DNA from: Yoonia sp. | GTDB taxonomy: Bacteria; Pseudomonadota; Alphaproteobacteria; Rhodobacterales; Rhodobacteraceae | DNA: 14,385 nt | Direction of reading: 5' to 3' | Assembly: GCA_028822885.1 (NCBI GenBank) | Contig: JAPKCP010000046.1 | Span: 1 to 14,385, forward strand | Part shown: in pieces, positions 1-6,563 of the stretch | How positions within the stretch are numbered: position 1 is the stretch's first letter | Layout: the number at the start of each line of letters is the position of its first letter | The notes under the pieces: model-generated | What the model was told of the DNA's origin: nothing | Databases searched by the model: none | What the model saw: the letters and a program-made list of their open reading frames with translations, nothing else | Made by a program: the position numbers and the translations under genes

Positions 1-71
1 CACTTGATAGGCCGCTTCTAGGCAAAGCCTCAATTGAGAGCAAGTACCTTTTTCACCTTTTTTGAAAAAAT

Positions 72-1841
72 TTAGGCAGGTGCCGCATCCTCCAATCGAA
101 GCTGCGCAGAACGCCTGCCTTGCCACGTATTCACTTCAAGACGCCCGGCTAAATGGAAGCGTGCGCCGTTGTGTTTCATCAGCATGGGACCGATGGGACC
201 GTCCATTGCCCCAAAACTAATCGCATCAATTTTTGCACCCAATCCATCACCAAACGTAACCTTGAGATGGTTCGCACCAACCTGCTTGGCGAACAGAATT
301 TGGCAGTCTGGAAATGCAAAGCGTGGGGCAGGGGCTCCGGCTCCAAATGGCCCTGCCTTTTCTATCTGTTCGATCAATTCAACCGTCGCGGCACCCGGCA
401 TGAGAATCCCGTCTAGGCGCAGATCAGCCGGACCAATGTCGCCAGCCCCCTGTTTCGCGAGCAGCTCAGAAATGCGCGCCATCGCCTCGTCCAGCTTGTC
501 ACGGGCAACTGTCAGACCCGCCGCCATCTTGTGACCGCCACCTTTGATCAATTGACCGTCTCGGGCAGCCCTTTGAATAACGGCCCCCAGATCAATCCCG
601 GACACGGATCGGCCCGATCCTTTGCCTTCATCCCCATCAAGGCCGATGACAATCGCAGGCCTGTTTGTCGCTTCTTTAAGCCGCGATGCGACGATCCCGA
701 CAACACCGGGATGCCAGCCTTCACCCGCCGCCCAGACCAGTGGGGCGTCAAATCCACGTTCCTCGGCTTGGGCCATCGCAAGATCACGAACCTGAGTCTC
801 AACTTCGCGGCGTTCGGTGTTTAGCTCGTCCAATTTTGCAGCCATATCGCTGGCCTCTTGGGGGTTATTGGTGGCGAGCAGACGCGCGCCAAGGTCGGCC
901 TTACCGATGCGACCACCCGCATTTACACGCGGTCCCAACAGAAAGCCAAGATGGTACGAGGTCGGTGCTTGATCCATGCCCGCAACATCCGCGAGGGCGG
1001 TCAGTCCAATGCGTTGGCGGCGCCCCATGACAGTCAACCCTTGGCGGACAAACGCGCGGTTCACACCCACTAGCGGGGCGACGTCCGCAACAGTCGCAAG
1101 GGCCACAAGATCAAGCAAAGCAATCAGATCAGGGCCTTTTTGGCCCGCGACTTTCATCTGACGGTTCACCTCGACTAGCATTAAGAACACAACGCCAGCA
1201 GCACACAAATGGGCCAGATCGCCACTTTCATCTTGCCTGTTTGGATTCACCACGGCGAGGGCGGCAGGCAGCGTTTCACCGCCCAAATGGTGGTCAAGAA
1301 CCACAACGTCGGCGGCAGCAGCGGCGGCAATCGGTTCGTGGGACAGCGTTCCGCAATCGACGCACACAATGAGATCATGCTCGGCAGCAAGGGCTTTCAT
1401 AGCAATATCATTGGGGCCGTAGCCCTCATCAATACGGTCGGGTACATACAACGTCGCTCTGTGCCCCATATCGCGCAACCACGACAACAACAGCGCGGCA
1501 GACGTGCCGCCATCCACGTCATAATCTGCAAAAATAGCGATACGTTCGCGCTTGTTCATCGCGGCCAAGAACCGGGCCGCCGCCGCTTCCATATCTTTCA
1601 GTGACCTTGGATCAGGCAACAGCTCACGTAATGTGGGGGCTAAGAACGCGTCAGCATCCTGTGGTGCGATACCGCGGCGCACAAGAGTGCGGCACAATGG
1701 GGCTGGCAGGCTGGTGGATTGGGCCATCGCCTCAGACTGCCGGTCTTCTTCAATACTGGGACCAACCCAGCGACGATTTGTGGCCGAGGCTGTGATGCCC
1801 AGAAACGCTTTGTCTAGTGGTGTATTCATAGTGCCAAACAT
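72..1841 (-). CDS. recJ: Single-stranded-DNA-specific 5'-3' exonuclease RecJ
   Basis: RecJ degrades single-stranded DNA from the 5' end in the cytoplasm, serving RecF-pathway recombination and mismatch repair. The 589-residue protein has the full DHH-family set: DYDVDG at residues 106-111, VDCG at 161-164, the metal-binding DHH at 183-185, DVAPL near 253, GPRVNAGGR near 303, and the DHHA1 motif GGGHKMAAGL at 434-443. Length is normal for RecJ and no motif is missing. The start is uncertain: ATG codons lie at 1841 and 1829 (Met5), neither has a clear Shine-Dalgarno sequence, and both leave the conserved FLGI...RRW N-terminus intact. It is the last gene of the minus-strand run hom-glpX-recJ, about 80 bp after glpX, so it may be co-transcribed or have its own promoter. 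Family assignment is secure. Confidence 0.97.
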   Translation of the reverse strand: MFGTMNTPLDKAFLGITASATNRRWVGPSIEEDRQSEAMAQSTSLPAPLCRTLVRRGIAPQDADAFLAPTLRELLPDPRSLKDMEAAAARFLAAMNKRERIAIFADYDVDGGTSAALLLSWLRDMGHRATLYVPDRIDEGYGPNDIAMKALAAEHDLIVCVDCGTLSHEPIAAAAAADVVVLDHHLGGETLPAALAVVNPNRQDESGDLAHLCAAGVVFLMLVEVNRQMKVAGQKGPDLIALLDLVALATVADVAPLVGVNRAFVRQGLTVMGRRQRIGLTALADVAGMDQAPTSYHLGFLLGPRVNAGGRIGKADLGARLLATNNPQEASDMAAKLDELNTERREVETQVRDLAMAQAEERGFDAPLVWAAGEGWHPGVVGIVASRLKEATNRPAIVIGLDGDEGKGSGRSVSGIDLGAVIQRAARDGQLIKGGGHKMAAGLTVARDKLDEAMARISELLAKQGAGDIGPADLRLDGILMPGAATVELIEQIEKAGPFGAGAPAPRFAFPDCQILFAKQVGANHLKVTFGDGLGAKIDAISFGAMDGPIGPMLMKHNGARFHLAGRLEVNTWQGRRSAQLRLEDAAPA

Positions 1842-1868
1842 TACAGAAAAGGCGCAGCCTTAGCCACG

Positions 1869-1912
1869 CCCGATCTCTTCATTTCGCCAAAATAACTCCC
1901 GCCGGAGGCAGC
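1869..1912 (-). repeat. GC-rich hairpin element typical of roseobacter gene ends; possible glpX terminator
   Basis: Read on the minus strand, this stretch just after glpX gives GCCTCCGGCGGGAG, then TTATTTTGG, then CGAAATGAAGAG. CTCC and GGAG can pair around a GGCG loop, and the hairpin is followed by a T-rich run, as in an intrinsic terminator. From memory, near-identical strings (CCTCCGGCGGGAG plus a T-rich tail plus AAATGAAGA) recur between genes in Rhodobacteraceae genomes, which suggests a dispersed element used at gene ends. Only one copy was seen in this window, so its repeat nature is knowledge-based and not shown here. Confidence 0.5.
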
Positions 1913-1924
1913 GCTACACGACCC

Positions 1925-2890
1925 TCAGGCAATCGGATTGCGATATTGCATCCGCCGCACTGATCCAGTCTTAGAGCGCATCAGAATTGTCTCAGCCGTC
2001 ACAAAGCCAGCTTCGCGTTTGATGCCCGGCACAAGATTGCCGTCCGTGACACCAGTTGCGGCAAAAATTACGTCCTGTGTGACCATATCATCGCGCGTAT
2101 AAACACGGTCAAGGTTGGTAATCCCAGCTTTTGCCGCGCGGCCACGTTCATCATCGTTGCGGAACGTGAGACGTCCATAAATCTGTCCGCCCATGCACTT
2201 CAGGGCTGCGGCAGCAAGAACACCCTCAGGCGCACCGCCTGATCCCATATACATGTCAATGCCGGTTCGTGCAGCTTCGGCACAGTGCATCACACCAGCC
2301 ACGTCGCCGTCTGTGATCAGCCGGATTGCAGCACCTGTGCCGCGCAATTCTTCGATCATTTGCTCATGGCGGGGGCGTTCTAAAACACACACAGTGATGT
2401 CATTGGTCGAACAGCCCTTTGCGGTGGCCAAGGCCGATACGCGCTCTGCTGGGGACATATCCAACGTCACAACACCGACGCGAAAGCCGGGGCCAATCGC
2501 GAGCTTGTCCATATAAACATCAGGGGCATGCAGCATCGACCCGCGTGGACCCATTGCAATCACGGCCAGCGCGTTTGGCATGTCTTTGGCCGTCAGTGTT
2601 GTGCCTTCAAGCGGATCAAGCGCGATATCAACGCCCGGGCCTTTGCCGGTGCCGACTTCTTCACCGATGAACAACATTGGGGCTTCGTCGCGCTCCCCCT
2701 CACCAATGACGACAACGCCTGCAATGTCCAATTTGTTCAGCTGGGTGCGCATCGCATCTACGGCGGCTTGGTCGGCAGCTTTTTCATCACCGCGACCAAT
2801 CAGCGGGGTGCAGGCGATGGCTGCTGCCTCAGACACACGGGCGAGGCCCAGCGACAGGGAGCGGTCGTTGAAGTCTATTGTTTGGGGCAT
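1925..2890 (-). CDS. glpX: Fructose-1,6-bisphosphatase class II (GlpX)
   Basis: GlpX hydrolyses fructose 1,6-bisphosphate to fructose 6-phosphate plus phosphate, the committing step of gluconeogenesis; it is metal-dependent and cytoplasmic. The 321-residue protein carries the class II signature blocks GEGERDEAPML (63-73) and DIALDPLEGTT (88-98, holding the metal-site acids D88, D92 and E95), then LITDGDVAG and GSGGAPEGVLAAAALK. Length matches the family. The reading frame can be extended to a TTG at 2911, but I chose the ATG at 2890 because AAGGA (2899-2903) sits 8 nt upstream of it. The gene lies between hom and recJ on the same strand. A LacI-type near-palindrome at 2955-2968 lies 65-78 bp upstream, consistent with carbon-source control. 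No residues look abnormal. Confidence 0.96.
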   Translation of the reverse strand: MPQTIDFNDRSLSLGLARVSEAAAIACTPLIGRGDEKAADQAAVDAMRTQLNKLDIAGVVVIGEGERDEAPMLFIGEEVGTGKGPGVDIALDPLEGTTLTAKDMPNALAVIAMGPRGSMLHAPDVYMDKLAIGPGFRVGVVTLDMSPAERVSALATAKGCSTNDITVCVLERPRHEQMIEELRGTGAAIRLITDGDVAGVMHCAEAARTGIDMYMGSGGAPEGVLAAAALKCMGGQIYGRLTFRNDDERGRAAKAGITNLDRVYTRDDMVTQDVIFAATGVTDGNLVPGIKREAGFVTAETILMRSKTGSVRRMQYRNPIA

Positions 2891-2898
2891 AATCAGCG

Positions 2899-2903
2899 TC
2901 CTT
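2899..2903 (-). promoter_or_regulatory. Shine-Dalgarno sequence fixing the glpX start
   Basis: AAGGA on the minus strand, 8 nt before the ATG at 2890. It favours this start over the in-frame TTG at 2911, which would lie upstream of the ribosome site. Confidence 0.7.
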
Positions 2904-2954
2904 GTTGGCAAATTCCCTTTTGGATTAACGTAAACGCAGTTGCCAAGACAAGCG

Positions 2955-2968
2955 TGTGAGCGCTAACG
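2955..2968. promoter_or_regulatory. LacI-family-type operator upstream of glpX (CceR candidate)
   Basis: The plus strand reads TGTGAGCGCTAACG; the minus strand reads CGTTAGCGCTCACA. The core AGCGCT is a perfect palindrome, and 5 of 6 positions pair across GTTAGC/GCTCAC. This resembles the TGTTAGCGCTAACA type of site bound by many LacI-family sugar regulators, with 12 of 14 positions matching. In Rhodobacter sphaeroides the LacI-family regulator CceR controls central carbon genes including gluconeogenesis, so a site in front of glpX fits. The assignment to CceR is inference; the palindrome is seen directly. Confidence 0.45.
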
Positions 2969-3001
2969 GACTGATATATTTCTGAAATCAAGGGTGATCC
3001 G

Positions 3002-3024
3002 AAGTTTTTTTGGATAAAAAACTT
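3002..3024 (-). terminator. A/T-stem hairpin after hom
   Basis: AAGTTTTTT (3002-3010) and AAAAAACTT (3016-3024) form a perfect 9-bp inverted repeat with a 5-nt loop, 38 bp past the hom stop codon. A second hairpin, CTCTTTG-GG-CAAAGAG (3038-3053), lies between it and hom. Neither has the usual GC-rich stem followed directly by a T run, so intrinsic termination would be weak. They may mark the 3' end of the hom transcript, with glpX then using its own promoter. Confidence 0.35.
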
Positions 3025-3061
3025 AGCCGCAGAAACACTCTTTGGGCAAAGAGCGTTCGGA

Positions 3062-4348
3062 TCAGACCGCTTCGATCCGAATGGCAACAGGCGTTCCGCT
3101 CACAACATCGGTGCTTTCAAACGCATCAAGTGCTTCGTTCAATGCTGTCCGCGTTGTTTTGTGCGTTACAATCAGAACTGGGGCTGCTGTATCTTCATGG
3201 CCATACTGACGCATCCGGTCGATGGAAATCCCAGCTTCGCCCAGGATCTTTGCGACTTTGCCAAGTGCGCCCGGTTTATCCAGTAATTGTAACCGCAAAT
3301 AATAGGGAGCAGGAACGGCTGAATGCGCCGCGCGTGCCGCGCGCAGTGTCGCCGCAGGTCGCCCAAACGTGGACATCCGAAAGCCCCGCGCGATATCCAT
3401 GACATCACCCATTACAGCACTTGCCGTTGGGCCTTCGCCCGCACCCGCACCGCGCAGCACGATTTGGCCAACGCTATCGCCTTCAAGCACAATCATGTTG
3501 GTCCCGCCTTGCAGCTGACCCAGCGGGGACGTGTCCGGCACAAGGCACGGTGACATGCGTTGTTCTAGACCGCGACCGGTCATCTGAGCAACGCCAAGCA
3601 GTTTGATTTTGTATCCCATATCAGCGGCTTGGTGAATGTCTTCGATGGTGACTGACCCGATGCCTTCCAGATCAACACCGGCGAAATTCACCTGCGTGCC
3701 ATAAGCAATCGCAGCAAGCAGTGCCAGTTTGTGACCTGCATCAATGCCGCCAACGTCCAATTCAGGGTCTGCTTCCAAAAATCCAAGTTGGTTGGCCTCA
3801 TCAAACACGGCCTCGTAGGACAGCCCAGCATCCTCCATCCGGGTGAGGATATAGTTACAGCTACCGTTCATCACACCCATGATCCGGGTGATCTCATTGC
3901 CTGCAAGACCCTCTGTCAAAGACTTTACAACGGGGATGCCACCGGCCACTGCCGCTTCAAATCTGATCACACGGTCGCCAGCCTCAGCACTGGTCGCCAA
4001 TGCTTGCCCATGGATCGCCAGTAAAGCCTTGTTTGCAGTGACAATATCTTTGCCCGCAGCAATCCCGGCCTCTGTCGATGTTTTGGCAGGGCCTTCAGAC
4101 CCACCCATCAGCTCAATATAAACATCAACGTCATCACGCGCGGCCAATACCACTGGATCGTCTTCCCAATCATAGTCTGACAGGTCAACATCCCGGTTTT
4201 TTGTCCGTGATTGTGCGCATACGGCACTGATCACAATTTTGCGGCCACACCGGGCCTCAAGCAGGTCTGCGTGTTTTTGGACGATGCGGACAACGCCCAC
4301 ACCAACAGTGCCAAGACCGGCAATTCCAAGGCGAAGGGGCTGTGTCAT
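3062..4348 (-). CDS. hom: Homoserine dehydrogenase
   Basis: Reduces aspartate semialdehyde to homoserine with NAD(P)H, the branch-point step towards threonine, methionine and isoleucine; cytoplasmic. The 428-residue protein is the monofunctional form with no fused aspartokinase. It has a Rossmann motif GLGTVG (11-16), the TANKALL segment with K107, and the family signature around 192-207 (ADPELDVGGIDAGHK), in which E192, D198, D203 and K207 have the spacing of the yeast active-site residues. A C-terminal ACT domain (about 349-425, starting YYLRLQLLDKPG) is the usual site of feedback inhibition, commonly by threonine. The start ATG is preceded by a weak GGAT. It lies 57 bp downstream of a small lipoprotein gene on the same strand and 171 bp before the glpX start. 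All catalytic residues are present. Confidence 0.97.
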   Translation of the reverse strand: MTQPLRLGIAGLGTVGVGVVRIVQKHADLLEARCGRKIVISAVCAQSRTKNRDVDLSDYDWEDDPVVLAARDDVDVYIELMGGSEGPAKTSTEAGIAAGKDIVTANKALLAIHGQALATSAEAGDRVIRFEAAVAGGIPVVKSLTEGLAGNEITRIMGVMNGSCNYILTRMEDAGLSYEAVFDEANQLGFLEADPELDVGGIDAGHKLALLAAIAYGTQVNFAGVDLEGIGSVTIEDIHQAADMGYKIKLLGVAQMTGRGLEQRMSPCLVPDTSPLGQLQGGTNMIVLEGDSVGQIVLRGAGAGEGPTASAVMGDVMDIARGFRMSTFGRPAATLRAARAAHSAVPAPYYLRLQLLDKPGALGKVAKILGEAGISIDRMRQYGHEDTAAPVLIVTHKTTRTALNEALDAFESTDVVSGTPVAIRIEAV

Positions 4349-4405
4349 TGGGGCTATCCAGTGTTGGTCGTGAAAATCTAAACCGCTGTTACCTAATCTA
4401 TGCAG

Positions 4406-4714
4406 TCACCGCAACGCAGCACGCGCACTGGCATTCCGCATTTCGCTGTGTGTCGCCTGATCAACAACAGGGCCACGCAATGCGTTTGCATTTGTACGCA
4501 AGCGTGCAATCCGGTTATTTGTTGTAGAAATTGACGCGGGCGTGATCCGTGAAGCATCTGATTGTGCAGTATTTATCAAGGTCGCGAGCGGGACCAAGTC
4601 TGGGTAGGGCATGTTGCGTGCGGCCTCTGCACGCGTGCCTGTAATTTCAGGAATTGTGCCACACCCAATTAAGCCCGTAACAAGTGCTCCAAAAAGAAAT
4701 GTGCGAAGAAACAT
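4406..4714 (-). CDS. Small putative lipoprotein of unknown function
   Basis: A 102-residue protein with a hydrophobic N-terminal stretch (FLFGALVTGLIG) ending in a lipobox-like LIGC at residues 15-18. Cleavage before C18 would give a mature lipid-anchored protein of about 85 residues, probably in the outer or inner membrane facing the periplasm. The mature part is polar, Ala/Arg/Asn/Thr-rich, and looks helical near the C-terminus (ISTTNNRIARLRTNANALRG). I do not recognise a family. The start ATG has AGGA 10 nt upstream and a candidate sigma-70-like promoter at 4741-4770. It precedes hom by 57 bp on the same strand and could be co-transcribed, though no functional link is evident. It is divergent from the TetR gene, so it is one possible target of that regulator, although the TetR palindrome lies 94 bp away. 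Confidence 0.72.
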   Translation of the reverse strand: MFLRTFLFGALVTGLIGCGTIPEITGTRAEAARNMPYPDLVPLATLINTAQSDASRITPASISTTNNRIARLRTNANALRGPVVDQATHSEMRNASARAALR

Positions 4715-4740
4715 TGCGCAGGCGTCCTGTGATTTGGTGC

Positions 4741-4770
4741 AATTTACGCGGTCTGCGGGCCTTTACGCAA
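4741..4770 (-). promoter_or_regulatory. Candidate sigma-70-like promoter for the lipoprotein gene
   Basis: On the minus strand TTGCGT (4765-4770) is followed after 18 nt by TAAATT (4741-4746), placing the transcription start about 20 nt before the ATG at 4714. The -35 matches 4 of 6 and the -10 4 of 6 of the enteric consensus. It is a reading by eye and not decisive. Confidence 0.35.
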
Positions 4771-4807
4771 GCCACTGATAGCAAACAGGCGCCGATTGGG
4801 TCTTCCC

Positions 4808-4827
4808 AAATGAACGCGCGTTCATTT
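4808..4827. promoter_or_regulatory. Perfect 20-bp palindrome, probable TetR operator
   Basis: AAATGAACGCGCGTTCATTT is its own exact reverse complement. It ends 10 bp before the ATG of the TetR-family gene at 4838. Inverted TGAACG/CGTTCA half-sites are typical of TetR/AcrR-family operators, and the position over the promoter and leader suggests simple autorepression. The operator leaves little room for a leader, so the message may be very short or leaderless. The binding partner is inferred from position. Confidence 0.75.
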
Positions 4828-4837
4828 AAATGGGACT

Positions 4838-5431
4838 ATGGCACGCAAGCAAGGTTCACATTCTGATATTACTGGCCCCAAGGTAAGGGCTGCGGCCCTG
4901 AGCCTGATTGCCCGTCATGGCTGTGCTGCTGTGTCTATGCGCCAGATCGCAGCAGAGGTCGGCGTGCAAGTGGGCGCGCTTTACAACTACACGCCAGATA
5001 AACAGACGCTTTTGTTTGATCTGATGCGCCGTCATATGGAAAAACTGCTCGCCGCTTACGCAGAGACGCCAATCGCTGGCACCCCGACCCAGCAGCTTGA
5101 AGCCTTCACTCGGTTTCACATCAGATACCACGTGCCGCGTCGTGACGAAGTCTTTGTGTCCTACATGGAATTGCGCAATCTGTCGGTTGATAATTTCGCC
5201 GTGGTCGAAGGGCTTAGGCGTAATTACGAAGACGCGCTTGAGGGTATTTTGGCCGCAGGTGAAGCGGATGGATCCTTTGCCTTTGAAGATCGCAAAGTCA
5301 CCGTTTTGTCGCTGATCGCCCAGTTAACGGGTATCACAAATTGGTATCGCGACGACGGGCGGCTAACCCAAGAGCAAGTCGAAGAAATCTATTGTGATTT
5401 GGTGCGCCGATCCGTCGCCGCAGTGCGTTAA
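4838..5431 (+). CDS. TetR/AcrR-family transcriptional regulator
   Basis: A 197-residue one-component regulator: DNA-binding N-terminal domain plus ligand-binding helical C-terminal domain. The helix-turn-helix is at about residues 32-55 (VSMRQIAAEVGVQVGALYNYTPDK), a very typical TetR sequence. The C-terminal part (FTRFHIRYHVPRRDEVFVSYMELRNLS) resembles the subgroup that often senses acyl-CoA or lipid-type ligands, though the ligand cannot be told from the sequence. No good Shine-Dalgarno precedes the ATG (only GGGA 3-4 nt away), and the 20-bp palindrome lies immediately upstream, which strongly suggests autoregulation. No metabolic partner gene follows on the same strand; the next gene is convergent. 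Other targets, if any, must be the divergent lipoprotein-hom side or elsewhere in the genome. Confidence 0.92.
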   Translation: MARKQGSHSDITGPKVRAAALSLIARHGCAAVSMRQIAAEVGVQVGALYNYTPDKQTLLFDLMRRHMEKLLAAYAETPIAGTPTQQLEAFTRFHIRYHVPRRDEVFVSYMELRNLSVDNFAVVEGLRRNYEDALEGILAAGEADGSFAFEDRKVTVLSLIAQLTGITNWYRDDGRLTQEQVEEIYCDLVRRSVAAVR

Positions 5432-5478
5432 CACTTTACAAGCATTAACCTTTTAGGAACGCACGCTGCACATAATTC

Positions 5479-5494
5479 GTTTCGTGTGCGAAAC
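5479..5494. terminator. Short hairpin between convergent tetR and pirin genes
   Basis: GTTTCG-TGTG-CGAAAC forms a 6-bp stem with a 4-nt loop in the 73-bp gap between the two convergent stop codons. The plus strand continues ATTTGACG, with no strong T run. It may act as a weak bidirectional terminator; nothing else is visible in the gap. Confidence 0.35.
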
Positions 5495-5504
5495 ATTTGA
5501 CGTC

Positions 5505-6416
5505 TTAATGCGCCGGTTTGATGAACGTGCCGTTGTTCAGATCGCGGATTGCTGTCTGAATTTCAGCCTTTGTGTTCATCACAATTGGGCCGTGCCACGC
5601 AACCGGTTCTTCAATCGGCGCACCTGAGATCAGCAAGAACCGGATGCCTTGGTCGCCGGCTTGCACGGAGACTTCATCGCCCGTCCCAAACCGGATCAAA
5701 GTGCGGTTGCCGGACATATCGCGGATGTTGACCTCTTCGCCCATGATCTCTTTTTCCAGCAATATGCCGGACGGTGCAGACGCATCAGAGAAATGACCTG
5801 CACCCGCAAAAACGTAAGCAAAGGCGCGGCGGTATGTGTCTACTTTGAACGTTTTGCGCACGCCCGCTGGGACAGAGATATCAAGGTATTGTGGGTCTGC
5901 CGCGATCCCATCAACCGGGCCTTTCTTACCCCAGAAATCACCAATAATGACGCGGACCGATGTGCCGTCATCGTCCACGACAGTTGGAATTTCTTTGCCT
6001 TCTACGTCCTGATAGCGGGGTGTTGTCATCTTCATCGAACCGGGCAAATTCGCCCACAATTGAAATCCGTGCATCTGCCCGTTTGCATTCCCACGCGGCA
6101 TTTCTTGGTGTAAAATACCTGACCCTGCAGTCATCCATTGCACGTCACCTGCATTCAAATCGCCTGTGTTGCCAAGGCTATCGGCGTGGGCCACGGACCC
6201 GTCCAGCACATATGTGATCGTCTCAATGCCGCGGTGCGGGTGCCATGGGAAACCCTTTTCGAAATCAGCTGGGTTATCATTACGAAAGTCATCAAACAGC
6301 AGAAATGGGTCCAGCTCAGAAGGGTCATGGAACCCAAATGCGCGGTGAAGTTTGACACCTGCGCCTTCCATTGTCGCAACGGCGGCGCGGGTCTCAAGTG
6401 TGGGGCGAATAGACAT
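5505..6416 (-). CDS. Pirin family protein (bicupin)
   Basis: A 303-residue pirin, normal for the family: two cupin barrels, the N-terminal one holding the metal site. H59 and H61 (in PWHPHRGIET) with H103 and E105 (in GILHQEMP) correspond to the four iron ligands of human pirin (H56, H58, H101, E103), so the metal site is intact. Known bacterial pirins have been reported as quercetinases or as modulators of central metabolism; the substrate here cannot be read from sequence. The reading frame extends to a TTG at 6437, but the ATG at 6416 has AAAGGAG (6424-6430) 7 nt upstream and is clearly the start. It is divergent from a hydroxyisobutyrate-dehydrogenase-like gene across 147 bp containing a TAATAT -10 candidate (6465-6470) and a palindrome over the -35 region. 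Confidence 0.95.
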   Translation of the reverse strand: MSIRPTLETRAAVATMEGAGVKLHRAFGFHDPSELDPFLLFDDFRNDNPADFEKGFPWHPHRGIETITYVLDGSVAHADSLGNTGDLNAGDVQWMTAGSGILHQEMPRGNANGQMHGFQLWANLPGSMKMTTPRYQDVEGKEIPTVVDDDGTSVRVIIGDFWGKKGPVDGIAADPQYLDISVPAGVRKTFKVDTYRRAFAYVFAGAGHFSDASAPSGILLEKEIMGEEVNIRDMSGNRTLIRFGTGDEVSVQAGDQGIRFLLISGAPIEEPVAWHGPIVMNTKAEIQTAIRDLNNGTFIKPAH

Positions 6417-6423
6417 TGTGAGT

Positions 6424-6430
6424 CTCCTTT
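6424..6430 (-). promoter_or_regulatory. Shine-Dalgarno sequence fixing the pirin start
   Basis: AAAGGAG on the minus strand, 7 nt before the ATG at 6416. It rules against the TTG at 6437 as the start. Confidence 0.8.
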
Positions 6431-6453
6431 GATCCAAAGGTAAGGGGCATTGC

Positions 6454-6492
6454 TGCGCACAACAATATTACGTTCTGTGCGGTTGCGCACAG
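6454..6492. promoter_or_regulatory. Shared divergent control region with palindrome and extra half-site
   Basis: CTGTGCG-GTTG-CGCACAG (6475-6492) is a 7+7 bp inverted repeat with a 4-nt centre. A third half-site, TGCGCACA, lies at 6454-6461. Between them is the minus-strand TAATAT (6465-6470), a good -10 for pirin, which puts the palindrome over the pirin -35 region. The palindrome centre is about 67 bp from the pirin ATG and 80 bp from the ATG of the divergent gene. The binding protein is unknown, and no regulator gene sits beside it. Confidence 0.5.
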
Positions 6493-6550
6493 GATATGTC
6501 GGAATTAGAGCAGACGGCGCGATTGGCCTGTCAGAGCGTGGTCAAAACGA

Positions 6551-6557
6551 AAAGGGA
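6551..6557 (+). promoter_or_regulatory. Shine-Dalgarno sequence fixing the dehydrogenase start
   Basis: AAAGGGA, 6 nt before the ATG at 6564. It supports this start over the upstream ATG at 6450, which would add 38 residues unlike the family. Confidence 0.7.
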
Positions 6558-6563
6558 TTGAGT

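Noticed and set aside
1..71. Possible RNA gene or terminator at the window's left edge
   Set aside because: CTCAATTGAG (29-38) is a 10-bp palindrome and there are T/A runs near 49-70, but no tRNA fold or convincing GC stem plus T run could be built. The stretch is too short to judge.
6450..6563. N-terminal extension of the dehydrogenase from the ATG at 6450
   Set aside because: The added 38 residues do not resemble the family, the ATG at 6564 has a good ribosome site, and the extension runs through the divergent control region.
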